Shown: one piece after another, positions 15,872 to 25,554 of the stretch
Position numbering within the stretch: position 1 is the stretch's first letter
Layout of the letters: each line of letters opens with the position of its first letter
Source of the DNA: Hyphomonadaceae bacterium UBA1849
GTDB taxonomy: Bacteria > Pseudomonadota > Alphaproteobacteria > Caulobacterales > Hyphomonadaceae
DNA length: 64,000 nucleotides
Reading direction: 5' to 3'
Assembly (NCBI GenBank): GCA_002338565.1
Contig: DDIN01000008.1
Location: 997,567 to 1,061,566, forward strand
The notes under the pieces: model-generated
Databases searched by the model: none
What the model saw: only the letters and a program-made list of their open reading frames with translations
Told to the model about the DNA's origin: nothing
Made by a program: the position numbers and the translations under genes

Positions 15872-18800
15872 ATGATTGCGCAATCCAAATCGACAAACAT
15901 TTCCCTTGCTGAGCTGGTGGATCAAGCAAATGGCCTGGACTGGGGAGGTCCGACGCCAACATCAGAACCGCTGATCACTCAGTTTCTGACACAGAGCCAT
16001 TCCGCTCTGGACGGCGACCTGCTCGCACGCATTTCTCCCGACCTTCTCGCTACCCTTCTGAAAGACTTCTGGCTGTGGGGTGAAACCCGCGAAGACAAAA
16101 CCAGCCTCGTCCGTACGCGCCTGATCGATCCGACCGACAATCGCGATGACTGTTTCACAGTTCTCGAAGTAATTGGTGAGGATATGCCTTTCCTCGTCGG
16201 CTCCATTCTGGGCGCCTGCCGCGACGCCAACCTGCACGCTGATATGGTGATCCACCCTATTCTGGAGCATGGCCGCGATAGCAATGGCAAACGCGTATTG
16301 TCGCCGGGTGAAACGCGCGATTCCTACATCCAGATTTATATGGAAGAGATTGACGCAGACTCTGCGGATAAGCTCGTCAACGAAATCCAGAAAACACTCG
16401 GCGAAGTGCGAAGCTGCGTAGCTGATTTTGCAACCATGCAGACCCGCATGAGAGATGCTGCAGGTACAGTGGGCATGAACGCCCATATGGACAGCCAGCG
16501 CACCAAAGAAGCCGAAGACTTCCTTCGCTGGCTCGCCAATGACCATTTCACTTTCCTTGGGAGCCGTCGCTATACATTTGCCCGAAATGAAGACGGTGCC
16601 CTGGCGGCAGAAGAGCCGGAAATCATTCCAGGCTCCAGCCTCGGCATTCTGCGCGATGAGACACGCTATATCCTCAAGCGTGGTAGCGAACCGACCATTG
16701 TCACCGACCAGATTTCAGACTTCCTGAATGAAGCCGACCCGCTGATCATCGCTAAAGCAACGCTGAAGTCACGGGTGCACCGCCGTGTTCGCGCCGACTA
16801 TATCGGCGTAAAACAGTATGACGATAAAGGTCAGGTTGTTGGCGAAATCCGATTTGTCGGCCTGTTCACGGCTGATGCCTACAATTCCATGACCAAGGAC
16901 GTGCCGCTGATCCGTGAAAAGGTCCGCCGGGTCCTGATCGCAGCGGGTAAACGACCAAACAGCCATGACTCAAATGCGCTGCGGCACATCCTCGAGACTT
17001 ATCCTCGCGACGAGTTGTTTCAGATTTCTGATGAAGAACTACTGGAGCACGCCAATTCCATTCTGCAGCTGCAGAACCGTATGGAAACACGCATCTTCAT
17101 CCGGAAAGACCGCTTTGACCGCTATATGTCAGCGCTGGTCTATATTCCGAAAGAAGCGTTCCATTCAGAGCTTCGCCGCAAGATCGGCCGTGCAATCGAG
17201 CGCGCATTCGACGCAAAACAAACGGCATTCTATCCGCAATATGGTGAAGCCCCGCTCGCGCGCATTCACTTCCTGATGGATCTCAATCAGGGCCATAAAG
17301 AGCCTGATCTCGACAAGCTCCACGCTGAAATTACTCGCCTTGCGCAAAGCTGGAATGACGAATTGCGCACACTTGCGCGTTCTCAACGCCACCGCATTCC
17401 AAAAAAGCTCGACTTCCAATCCATCGCGGGTGCCTTTCCTGCTGGCTACAAAGAAGCCTTCACGCCTTCAGAGGCGATGGATGACATGGAATACATTGCC
17501 TCCCTGAACGAAGATTATGTGGTCACCAGCCGCGTATCCCGCGATCTCGATGACGCGGAAAATGTTCTGCGGACCAAGATTTATACACGCACCAATCCGG
17601 TGCAGCTCTCAGCCTGCGTGCCCGTCTTCGAGAATATGGGCCTCTATGTGATCACCGAGATCGGCTATCCGGTCGAGCTAGGCTCCGAAGATGATGACGT
17701 CTTCTGGGTTCATGATTTTAAAATGCGCGCGGCTGATGGCTGCCCTATCGCGCTTGATGATGTGAAAGATCATTTCGAGGCTGCGTTTGAAGCGGTCTGG
17801 ACCAGCCAGACGGAAAATGACGGCTTTAACCGTCTTGTTCTGGCGATTGGCGCAAGCTGGCGTGAAGCAGCGCTCTTCCGTACGCTTTGCCGCTATCGCA
17901 AACAGACCGGTATGGATCTGGCACAGTCCACTCAGATCAATGCGCTGGCTAACAATCCGCAAATTGCGTCGCTTCTGCTAGAAGCTTTCAAAGTGAAGTT
18001 TTCGCCGTCCTTAGAGCTTTCCATGGACGAACGGAGCGAAAAACTCTCTGAAATCATTCAACAAATTGGTACTGAACTGGAAGAGGTTCAAAGCCTTGAT
18101 GAAGACCGCGTCCTTCAGCGCCTGACTGAACTTGTCAGTGCCGTGAAGCGCACATCCTTCTATCAGCTTGGTGAGAACAATCAGCCGCACAGCTATATCG
18201 CGATCAAAATTGCCAGCCGCGAACTGGAGCATATTCCAGAGCCAAAGCCATTCCGAGAGATTTTCATGTGCGCGCCGCATGTTGAAGGTGTCCATTTGCG
18301 CTTTGGCGCCGTCGCGCGCGGCGGCCTTCGCTGGTCGGATAGACGCGATGACTTCAGAACTGAAGTATTGGGCCTTGTGAAGGCCCAGCAGGTTAAAAAC
18401 TCGGTCATTGTACCTGTCGGTTCAAAAGGTGGTTTCTACCCGAAACAGCTCCCGAAAGACGGTGGACGCGAAGCCTTCATAAATGAAGGAATTCGCTCTT
18501 ATAAGACCTTCATCCGCTCGCTTCTCTCGCTCACAGACAATCTTGTAGACGGTGATGTGCAGCAGCCGAAGAACACCGTGATCTGGGATGAACCTGATCC
18601 GTACCTTGTTGTGGCCGCAGACAAAGGCACGGCGACATTCTCTGATATTGCGAATGAAATCAGTGAGTCATACGGCTTCTGGCTCGGCGATGCCTTCGCG
18701 TCGGGTGGCTCCGCTGGCTACGACCATAAGAAAATGGGCATCACCGCGCGTGGTGCCTGGGTTGCTGTACAACGTCACTTCCGCGAACTGGATATGGATA

Positions 18801-20743
18801 TTCAGTCCGAAGAATTTTCAGTCATCGGCGTCGGCGATATGTCGGGCGACGTATTCGGCAATGGCATGCTGCTGTCGAAAACGATCCAGCTGAAAGCCGC
18901 GTTCAACCATATGCATATCTTCGTGGACCCAAACCCGGAAGACGCAGAACGGAACTGGGAAGAGCGCAAACGTATCTTCGAACTGCCGCGGTCCAGCTGG
19001 GAGGATTATGACACCTCCATCATTTCCGAAGGCGGTGGCGTATTCTCACGGTCTGCCAAACGCATCGAGCTGACACCGCAGATCAAAGAGTTCATTGGGT
19101 CTGATAAAGACGTCATGACGCCGAATGAGCTGATCACCGCTATTTTAAAGGCGGAGGCTGAGCTTCTCTGGTTCGGCGGTATCGGAACTTATGTCAAAAG
19201 CCATTCGGAAACGGATTTACAGGTTGGCGACCGCGCCAATGATGCCATCCGCGTCAGCGCTGACGAACTCAACGTCCGCGTTGTGGGTGAAGGCGCGAAC
19301 CTTGGCGTCACACAGGCCGGCCGTATTGAGTTTGCCCGTAATGGTGGCCGTATCAATACAGACGCGGTAGACAACTCCGCGGGCGTCGACAGTTCAGACC
19401 ATGAAGTGAACATCAAAATCCTTCTACGTAACGCCATCGATTCCGGCGCACTCAAGTCTGAGGATCGCAACGATCTTCTTGCATCGATGACAGACGAAGT
19501 GGCCCAGAAAGTTCTCGTTCATAACTATGATCAGACAGGCGCCCTAAGTGTGGCGCTGGCTTCGGCAGCGGACGATCTTGATTCCCATGAACGCATGATG
19601 GAACGCCTAGAGTCGGCTGGCCTTTTGAACCGCTCTGTTGAAGGCCTTCCAAAGCCTGAGGATGTGCGTGCACTTCATGAAACACATCAGGGTCTCACAC
19701 GGCCTGAACTCTCGGTTCTTCTGGCCTACGCTAAAATCACGCTCTTCGACGAGCTCGTGGCAAGCAATGTTCCTGATGATCCTTATCTAACCGAACAATT
19801 CCGCAATTACTTCCCGGATCCACTCCGTGAGTTTGATGACGCCATGCAGGATCACAGGCTGAAACGCGAGATCATCGCGACCCAGCTTGCCAATGACGTC
19901 ATAAATCTGGGGGGCATTACATTCGTTCACCGGGTGAAAGAACGTGCAGGCGTCGAGACCGAAGAGATTGTTCGCGCCTTTACCGCGGCTCTGGCAATCT
20001 TCTCGCTGAAACCTCTGCTGAAGCGTATCGACCAGCTCGATAACCTCGTGCCGACCGATGTTCAGATCCGTCTGCGCGTCGATCTGATCAACGCGATGCG
20101 CCGTCTTGTATTCTGGCTTGCACGAACCCGATCGCTGGATGGCAAGATCGAAACGCTCGTAAGCACCTATAAAGACGGCGTCACAGAGCTCATTACCGCA
20201 GGCAAAGACACACTTTCGCCTTACGAATGTGATCTTTTGAATAGCAGAGACGCAGAGTATCGCGATCTCGGCGCGCCAAGTGAGGTCTCGGATAAGGTAG
20301 CTACGGTGCTATCGATGACGACGGCTACAGACATTGTTGACCTGGCGCACCGAACAAACCGCGATGTGAAGCAAATGGCTACACTGTTCAACGCGATCGG
20401 CACGGCCTTCGGTTACGATAGATTAAGGCATACCGCTTTAAATCTTGATCTGGATCAACACTGGGATCGACTGGCGGTTCGCGGCCTTGTTGAATCTCTC
20501 TTGAGCCAACAAATAGTACTCGCTGAGCGTATTTCAGCAAATTCAGAGCTTTCGGAATGGAGCAATTTTGACTCCGCAAAAAGCAGAGTTGATGAATTTG
20601 TTTCTATCCATGCAGATATTCATGATAGACTTCAGATTAACCTTGCTGAACTCGATCAGTCTGGTGCATGGACATTCGCGAAACTTGTTCTCTATCAGAA
20701 CGCAATGCGTAGCTTTATAGAAGAAACAGAAGTGAAGGCTTAG
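15872..20743 (+). CDS. gdhB: NAD-specific glutamate dehydrogenase, large (~180 kDa) type
   Basis: At 1623 residues this has the size of the L-GDH180 class. The N-terminal half holds regulatory ACT-like regions (for example DCFTVLEVIGEDMPFLVGSI near residue 88). The catalytic domain lies around residues 790-1200 with RFGAVARGGLRWSDRRDDFR, VPVGSKGGFYPKQLP, GDAFASGGSAGYDHKKMG and the Rossmann region VIGVGDMSGDVFGNGML. It deaminates glutamate to 2-oxoglutarate with NAD. In Caulobacter the equivalent GdhZ also inhibits FtsZ assembly, linking nutrition to division; whether this holds here is not shown. A GNAT gene follows at once. Confidence 0.95.
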   Translation: MIAQSKSTNISLAELVDQANGLDWGGPTPTSEPLITQFLTQSHSALDGDLLARISPDLLATLLKDFWLWGETREDKTSLVRTRLIDPTDNRDDCFTVLEVIGEDMPFLVGSILGACRDANLHADMVIHPILEHGRDSNGKRVLSPGETRDSYIQIYMEEIDADSADKLVNEIQKTLGEVRSCVADFATMQTRMRDAAGTVGMNAHMDSQRTKEAEDFLRWLANDHFTFLGSRRYTFARNEDGALAAEEPEIIPGSSLGILRDETRYILKRGSEPTIVTDQISDFLNEADPLIIAKATLKSRVHRRVRADYIGVKQYDDKGQVVGEIRFVGLFTADAYNSMTKDVPLIREKVRRVLIAAGKRPNSHDSNALRHILETYPRDELFQISDEELLEHANSILQLQNRMETRIFIRKDRFDRYMSALVYIPKEAFHSELRRKIGRAIERAFDAKQTAFYPQYGEAPLARIHFLMDLNQGHKEPDLDKLHAEITRLAQSWNDELRTLARSQRHRIPKKLDFQSIAGAFPAGYKEAFTPSEAMDDMEYIASLNEDYVVTSRVSRDLDDAENVLRTKIYTRTNPVQLSACVPVFENMGLYVITEIGYPVELGSEDDDVFWVHDFKMRAADGCPIALDDVKDHFEAAFEAVWTSQTENDGFNRLVLAIGASWREAALFRTLCRYRKQTGMDLAQSTQINALANNPQIASLLLEAFKVKFSPSLELSMDERSEKLSEIIQQIGTELEEVQSLDEDRVLQRLTELVSAVKRTSFYQLGENNQPHSYIAIKIASRELEHIPEPKPFREIFMCAPHVEGVHLRFGAVARGGLRWSDRRDDFRTEVLGLVKAQQVKNSVIVPVGSKGGFYPKQLPKDGGREAFINEGIRSYKTFIRSLLSLTDNLVDGDVQQPKNTVIWDEPDPYLVVAADKGTATFSDIANEISESYGFWLGDAFASGGSAGYDHKKMGITARGAWVAVQRHFRELDMDIQSEEFSVIGVGDMSGDVFGNGMLLSKTIQLKAAFNHMHIFVDPNPEDAERNWEERKRIFELPRSSWEDYDTSIISEGGGVFSRSAKRIELTPQIKEFIGSDKDVMTPNELITAILKAEAELLWFGGIGTYVKSHSETDLQVGDRANDAIRVSADELNVRVVGEGANLGVTQAGRIEFARNGGRINTDAVDNSAGVDSSDHEVNIKILLRNAIDSGALKSEDRNDLLASMTDEVAQKVLVHNYDQTGALSVALASAADDLDSHERMMERLESAGLLNRSVEGLPKPEDVRALHETHQGLTRPELSVLLAYAKITLFDELVASNVPDDPYLTEQFRNYFPDPLREFDDAMQDHRLKREIIATQLANDVINLGGITFVHRVKERAGVETEEIVRAFTAALAIFSLKPLLKRIDQLDNLVPTDVQIRLRVDLINAMRRLVFWLARTRSLDGKIETLVSTYKDGVTELITAGKDTLSPYECDLLNSRDAEYRDLGAPSEVSDKVATVLSMTTATDIVDLAHRTNRDVKQMATLFNAIGTAFGYDRLRHTALNLDLDQHWDRLAVRGLVESLLSQQIVLAERISANSELSEWSNFDSAKSRVDEFVSIHADIHDRLQINLAELDQSGAWTFAKLVLYQNAMRSFIEETEVKA

Positions 20744-20745
20744 TA

Positions 20746-21309
20746 GTGGTTCAGGCGCTTAACATAAATCTTCGGTTTCGAGATGGCACGGTCGATGATG
20801 CGGAACGCATCGCAGACCTTGGCCGCCAGACGTTTGCCGAACATTTTGGAAGCCAGTTCAAGCGCTCTGATCTCGATCTTTATATGGATCGCTATTTCTC
20901 CGTCGAGAAAGTTCGCAAAGATCTTCAGGTTCCGGATTTCGATTATCGTATAGCGGCTGCAGGAAACACACTTGTCGGTTATGCGAAGATTGGTCCGGCA
21001 ACCCTGCCACTGGCTGAACCTGATCCAACCCGCCTACAACTGCACCGCCTTTATGTTCGTGGCGCACGTCAGGGCGTTGGTGTGGGCGGTATTCTTCTCA
21101 GCTGGGCAATTGAGCGCGCAAAAGAACGCGGGGCAGATGAAATATGTCTCGGCGTATCCTCAAATAATAAGCGCGCGATCAAAGTTTATGAGAGCCGAGG
21201 CTTCAGCGCGTGCGGCACTCATGAAATTGATGTCGGCTCGGCCCGTGATGAAGAGCTCATGATGACGCTCCCTCTACAGGCCGAGGCTAAATCCAAGCTA
21301 AGTGCTTGA
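20746..21309 (+). CDS. GNAT family N-acetyltransferase
   Basis: The frame starts with GTG two bases after the dehydrogenase stop codon, so the two genes are probably one transcript. The 187-residue product has the GNAT fold: LQLHRLYVRGARQGVGVGGIL with the acetyl-CoA-binding (Q/R)xxGxG loop in motif A, and NNKRAIKVYESRGFSACGTH in motif B. Substrates of this broad family range from small molecules to protein N termini or lysines. The link with glutamate metabolism is only positional. Confidence 0.85.
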   Translation: MVQALNINLRFRDGTVDDAERIADLGRQTFAEHFGSQFKRSDLDLYMDRYFSVEKVRKDLQVPDFDYRIAAAGNTLVGYAKIGPATLPLAEPDPTRLQLHRLYVRGARQGVGVGGILLSWAIERAKERGADEICLGVSSNNKRAIKVYESRGFSACGTHEIDVGSARDEELMMTLPLQAEAKSKLSA

Positions 21310-21320
21310 TTTTGTAAAAA

Positions 21321-22211
21321 TTAATTACGGCTGAGACGGCGACAAATATCGTCGAGCTGTTCCAGATCGCGGTATTTGATCTTGATCTCTCCGCCATTCG
21401 CTTTGGCTTTGATATCGACCATCAGTCCCAGGGCGCGTGAGAGATCAGCTTCGAGCGCTTCGGTATCGACATCTTTTTCATCGATAGCTTTCGAGCCACC
21501 CTTACCGTTCATATCGCCAGCAGCCATCTTACGAACGAGCGCTTCTGTCTCACGCACGGACAGTTTTCGGGCCATAACCTGTTCGACAACAGCATCTGGG
21601 TCATCAGACGCAAGCGCAGCGCGCGCATGGCCCGCGGTGATATCCCCTGCCCGCAAATGATCGCGGACTGATTCAGGCAGATTTAGGAGACGAAGCATGT
21701 TCGCGACGTGCGCACGGCTCTTACCCACCGATTCTGCGACAGTTTCTTGGGTTTTACCGAAGCGAGACATCAAAGCCTGATAGCCTTCGGCTTCCTCCAT
21801 CGCATTGAGGTCTTCACGTTGAACGTTCTCGATCAGACCGATCTCCAGCAGCTGGAGATCATTCGTTTTCAGAATGCGCGCAGGAATCTCTTCAAGTTCA
21901 GCGGCTTTGGACGCCCGAAAACGACGCTCACCGGCGATGATCTGAAACTTGTAATCCTGATGATCGACTTCGCGCACGAGAATTGGTGTCAGCACACCAT
22001 GCGCTTTAACCGAAGCGGTCAGTTCTGCGAGCTTCTTTTCGTCAAATTTCTTACGTGGCTGCTGCGGGTTTGCGCGAACCTGCGCCATGCGCAACATTTG
22101 AATTTCTTTTACGGAATCGGACGCACCCTCAGGTGCTTCAAAGGTGTCGTATTCACCGATGAGAGCCGATAACCCCTTGCCAAGTCTACTGTTTTTGCGC
22201 TCTTCGCTCAT
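21321..22211 (-). CDS. parB: Chromosome partitioning protein ParB
   Basis: This 296-residue ParB starts with the usual RLGKGLSALIGE. It has the N-terminal CTP-binding region with IIAGERRFRASKAAEL (the GERR(F)R signature) and ENVQREDLNAMEEAEGYQ, a helix-turn-helix centred on GKTQETVAESVGKSRAHVANMLRLL, and a C-terminal dimerisation domain. ParB loads on parS, spreads with CTP and organises the origin with ParA. Five parS sites in this window are its expected targets. It follows parA by one base. Confidence 0.97.
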   Translation of the reverse strand: MSEERKNSRLGKGLSALIGEYDTFEAPEGASDSVKEIQMLRMAQVRANPQQPRKKFDEKKLAELTASVKAHGVLTPILVREVDHQDYKFQIIAGERRFRASKAAELEEIPARILKTNDLQLLEIGLIENVQREDLNAMEEAEGYQALMSRFGKTQETVAESVGKSRAHVANMLRLLNLPESVRDHLRAGDITAGHARAALASDDPDAVVEQVMARKLSVRETEALVRKMAAGDMNGKGGSKAIDEKDVDTEALEADLSRALGLMVDIKAKANGGEIKIKYRDLEQLDDICRRLSRN

Positions 22212-22212
22212 T

Positions 22213-23019
22213 TCAGGCTGCCACTAATGCTCGTTCACGGTGAAGCAATTCAGACGCAAGGCGGATATAGGCCTCACTGCCCGAACACTTGTAATCATAC
22301 AGGAGTGCCGGCTTACCATAGCCCGGCGCTTCGGAGAGTTTCACGTTACGCGGAATAACTGTGTCGTAGATATAGACCTTACCGCCGAGCTTTTCACGTG
22401 CTTCCTGTTCCACTTCGCCAGAAAGTTTGTTTCGCTTGTCGAACATGGTCAGGATAATGCCCTGAATGTCGAGATCGGGATTGAGGCCACTTTTAACGAT
22501 CTGAACGGTGCGCAGCAATTGCGACAGGCCTTCCATCGCATAGAACTCGCACTGAAGCGGCACTAGCAAAGAGTCGCTTGCCGTCATAGCGTTGATCGTC
22601 AGGGATGAGAGAGATGGCGGGCAATCGATCAAGATGATGTCATAGCCGTCAGCCCCTGCCCGCTCACGATAGCTACGAAGCGCGTCACGGAGGCGGAAAG
22701 ACCGCTTCGGATCATGTGCCAGCGCTGTCTCTACGCCAGCTAGGTTTTCGTCACCTGGTACCAGCTCAAGACCCGGCACAAGCGTTTTAACCGCAGCATC
22801 TTCCAGAGGAACCTTGTCAACCACCACGTCATACGACGTGATTTTACGGTCGCGCACGCCGACACCAAGGCCGGTGGATGCGTTACCCTGAGCATCAAAA
22901 TCGACGATCAGAACCTTGCGGCCAACAGCCGCCAGAGCGGTGCCAAGGTTGATCGAAGTCGTTGTCTTACCAACTCCACCCTTCTGGTTAACAACAGCCA
23001 AGATGCGGGATTTAGACAC
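22213..23019 (-). CDS. parA: Chromosome partitioning ATPase ParA
   Basis: The 268-residue protein has the deviant Walker A KGGVGKTT (13-20), the DFDAQGNASTGLG switch and IILIDCPPSLSSL, as in chromosomal ParA/Soj. It has no N-terminal DNA-binding extension, as expected for type Ib chromosomal ParA. ParA-ATP binds DNA and pulls ParB-parS complexes. It starts with GTG at 23019 after a strong GGAGG, and its start overlaps the 3' end of rsmG. Confidence 0.97.
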   Translation of the reverse strand: MSKSRILAVVNQKGGVGKTTTSINLGTALAAVGRKVLIVDFDAQGNASTGLGVGVRDRKITSYDVVVDKVPLEDAAVKTLVPGLELVPGDENLAGVETALAHDPKRSFRLRDALRSYRERAGADGYDIILIDCPPSLSSLTINAMTASDSLLVPLQCEFYAMEGLSQLLRTVQIVKSGLNPDLDIQGIILTMFDKRNKLSGEVEQEAREKLGGKVYIYDTVIPRNVKLSEAPGYGKPALLYDYKCSGSEAYIRLASELLHRERALVAA

Positions 23020-23629
23020 GGCGGACCTCCGATACAGAAAGAATGACGCCGTCGGAATCGCTCACGCTCGGCGTAACGTCAGATTTAAAAGTCCAATAAG
23101 ACTGGGCTTCGGTCAATTCGGTTTTCCAGTTTTTCCCCTTGAGAAACACCCCTGTTGCCGAGTTTTTGAGCCATTTCTCGGAATATTGGATCAATCCGGT
23201 CAGATCGGTCACAGCGCGTGCTGTCACAAAATCCACTGTTTCACGTGAAACATCTTCAACGCGCGAGTTCTCGATGGTGGCGGACAAATCCAGTTCACGG
23301 ATTACGGTTCTCAAAAAGGCGCATCGCTTAGAGAGAGACTCCACCAGGACGATCTCGTGCGCCGCTGGATCGGCGCAACATGCCATGACAATGCCAGGCA
23401 ATCCTGCCCCGGTTCCAATATCAAGAATAACCCGCCCCTCACGAACTAACGGCCAAACCTGTATGCAGTCGACAAAGTGGCGATCCCATAATTCGCCGCG
23501 CTCTCTCGGCCCAATCAGGTTGTGCGTCTTGCTCCAGAGCAGCAGGAGATCGTGATATCGGCAGAGCTTTTCATATGTTTCACGTGAAACATCGAAGCCA
23601 ATGCTGTCGAGAAATTTTTCGTAGGTCAT
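23012..23629 (-). CDS. rsmG: 16S rRNA (guanine-N7)-methyltransferase RsmG (GidB)
   Basis: The 205-residue protein shows the RsmG pattern: HNLIGPRERGELWDRHFVDC, VILDIGTGAGLPGIVMAC as the SAM-binding loop and VTARAVTDL. It methylates G527 of 16S rRNA. Two parS sites lie inside the gene and are read as VSRET in both places, near the N terminus (residues 14-18) and in RVEDVSRETVDF. It overlaps mnmG by an ATGA-type junction and parA by eight bases. Confidence 0.95.
   Translation of the reverse strand: MTYEKFLDSIGFDVSRETYEKLCRYHDLLLLWSKTHNLIGPRERGELWDRHFVDCIQVWPLVREGRVILDIGTGAGLPGIVMACCADPAAHEIVLVESLSKRCAFLRTVIRELDLSATIENSRVEDVSRETVDFVTARAVTDLTGLIQYSEKWLKNSATGVFLKGKNWKTELTEAQSYWTFKSDVTPSVSDSDGVILSVSEVRRV
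23237..23252. promoter_or_regulatory. parS: parS site (perfect), inside rsmG
   Basis: TGTTTCACGTGAAACA, the full 16-bp palindrome bound by chromosomal ParB. It encodes part of VSRET in rsmG. Confidence 0.93.
23576..23591. promoter_or_regulatory. parS: parS site (perfect), 5' part of rsmG
   Basis: TGTTTCACGTGAAACA again; the palindrome extends by one base on each side (23575-23592). It is read as VSRET at codons 14-18 of rsmG. Confidence 0.93.
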
Positions 23630-25533
23630 CAGCTTCCCGACGCCTGCTGAGCGACGTCAGCCGCTTTGTCCCGCTTTCGCATATGACTGAGAATGGCCAG
23701 AATGGCGCTCGGCGTCATGCCTTCAATGCGCTGAGCCTGAGCGATCGTTTCCGGCCGAATATGGTTAAGCTTCTCACGAATTTCATTAGAGAGAGAGCCA
23801 ACCTCTTCGTAGACGATATTCGCCGGAATGCTTCGCTTCTCATCCTTGCGGAGAGACGCGATATCAGACGCCTGCCGTTCAAGGTAGCTCGCATAGCGGG
23901 CTTCGATCCCTGCTTGCTCGAGTATCTTGGGCTCAATCGATTCAAGCTCGGGCCATTTCGCTGAGAGCATATACAGCGTCACGCCTTGGTAGGTCAGGAG
24001 CTCGAAGGCCGTGCGGCGGCGCCCGTCCAGCTTGATCTCAATGCCTATGGCCTGCGCCTCATTTGGCGTCAGTGCGAGAGACGACAGCATGTCCTGCGCA
24101 GCATCCAGCTTCGCCCGTTTATCACTGAAGGCATTCCAGCGCGCGTCCTTCACACAGCCGATTCCACGGCCGCGTTCAGTCAATCTTTGATCGGCGTTGT
24201 CTGCACGAAGGTGGAGACGATATTCCGCACGCGATGTGAACATACGATAGGGCTCAGTAACGCCCCGCGTGGTCAAATCATCGATCATCACACCGATATA
24301 AGCCTCAGCTCTATCGAATACGATTGGCTCCGCCCCCGGCTCGGCAGATTGGCGTGCAGCGTTAAGGCCAGCCATTAGCCCCTGTGCCGCTGCTTCTTCA
24401 TAGCCTGTCGTGCCGTTTATCTGACCCGCCAGATAAAGCCCCGGAAGCGCTTTCACCTCGAGAGTACGTGTGAGTGCGCGCGGGTCGACATAATCATATT
24501 CGATGGCATAGCCCGGCTGGATGATGCGAACATTCTCTAGGCCTGGAATGGTTCGGATAAAGGCATCCTGCACATCAGCTGGTAGAGATGAAGAAATTCC
24601 GTTCGGATAAACCGTATCATCGTCTAGTCCTTCTGGTTCAAGAAAGACCTGGTGGCGATCACGGTCTGCAAACTTATGGACTTTGTCTTCAATGCTCGGG
24701 CAATAACGCGGTCCCCGCCCCTCGATCGCGCCGGAATACACGGCCGATTTAGAAAGGTTCTCTTGAATGACTTTATGGGTCTCTGCGTTGGTCCAGGTGA
24801 TACCGCACGCGATCTGAGGTACATCGACCTTCTCAGTCAGGAAGGAAAATGCGACCGGCTCTTCGTCGGCGCTCTGCATTTCCAACTTATCCCACTCAAT
24901 GGTTTTCCCATCGAGACGCGCTGGTGTTCCAGTTTTCAGGCGGCCCAGTGGAAGCTCCAGCGCCATAAGCCGTTTAGAGAGCTCCATGCTCGGGGCTTCA
25001 CCGACACGACCCGCAGGAATCCGTTCTTCGCCGCGGTGGATCAAACCACGCAGGAATGTGCCTGTCGTCAGAACAACCGCTTTGGAATGTAGCTTTTGGC
25101 CTGATTCACAGACTACACCGCCGACGCGTCCATTATCTACGATCAGATCATCTACACCGTCTTCAATGACGGTGAGGTTCTCAGTGCCCTCGATCTCGCG
25201 CTGCATGGCTTCGCGATAGAGCTTCCGGTCCGCCTGTGACCGAGGGCCCTGCACCGCTGGTCCTTTAGATCGATTAAGGAGACGATACTGAATACCCGCC
25301 TGATCCGCCACGCGCGCCATGATGCCGTCAAGCGCATCAACCTCACGAACAAGGTGACCTTTGCCCAGTCCACCAATAGCAGGATTACAGGACATCTCAC
25401 CGATCTTATCGGCCTTATAGGTTACCAGAGCCGTGCGTGCGCCCATACGCGCAGACGCCGCTGCGGCCTCCGTTCCGGCATGTCCGCCACCAACAATAAT
25501 GACATCAAACTCGGTCACGAGCCTGTCTCCCAT
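23629..25533 (-). CDS. mnmG: tRNA uridine-5-carboxymethylaminomethyl modification enzyme MnmG (GidA)
   Basis: The 634-residue FAD protein begins with FDVIIVGGGHAGTEAAAASARMG and contains NPAIGGLGKGHLVREVDALDG, GTFLRGLIHRGE and GQINGTTGYEEAAAQGL, all hallmarks of MnmG. With MnmE it installs the cmnm5 group on U34 of tRNA; MnmC, encoded at 6-7.9 kb, processes it further. The ATG at 25533 is five bases from a parS site. It overlaps rsmG. Confidence 0.97.
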   Translation of the reverse strand: MGDRLVTEFDVIIVGGGHAGTEAAAASARMGARTALVTYKADKIGEMSCNPAIGGLGKGHLVREVDALDGIMARVADQAGIQYRLLNRSKGPAVQGPRSQADRKLYREAMQREIEGTENLTVIEDGVDDLIVDNGRVGGVVCESGQKLHSKAVVLTTGTFLRGLIHRGEERIPAGRVGEAPSMELSKRLMALELPLGRLKTGTPARLDGKTIEWDKLEMQSADEEPVAFSFLTEKVDVPQIACGITWTNAETHKVIQENLSKSAVYSGAIEGRGPRYCPSIEDKVHKFADRDRHQVFLEPEGLDDDTVYPNGISSSLPADVQDAFIRTIPGLENVRIIQPGYAIEYDYVDPRALTRTLEVKALPGLYLAGQINGTTGYEEAAAQGLMAGLNAARQSAEPGAEPIVFDRAEAYIGVMIDDLTTRGVTEPYRMFTSRAEYRLHLRADNADQRLTERGRGIGCVKDARWNAFSDKRAKLDAAQDMLSSLALTPNEAQAIGIEIKLDGRRRTAFELLTYQGVTLYMLSAKWPELESIEPKILEQAGIEARYASYLERQASDIASLRKDEKRSIPANIVYEEVGSLSNEIREKLNHIRPETIAQAQRIEGMTPSAILAILSHMRKRDKAADVAQQASGS

Positions 25534-25538
25534 TAATA

Positions 25539-25554
25539 TGTTTCACGTGAAACA
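25539..25554. promoter_or_regulatory. parS: parS site (perfect), between mnmE and mnmG
   Basis: TGTTTCACGTGAAACA fills nearly the whole gap between the mnmE stop (25555) and the mnmG start (25533). Confidence 0.95.
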
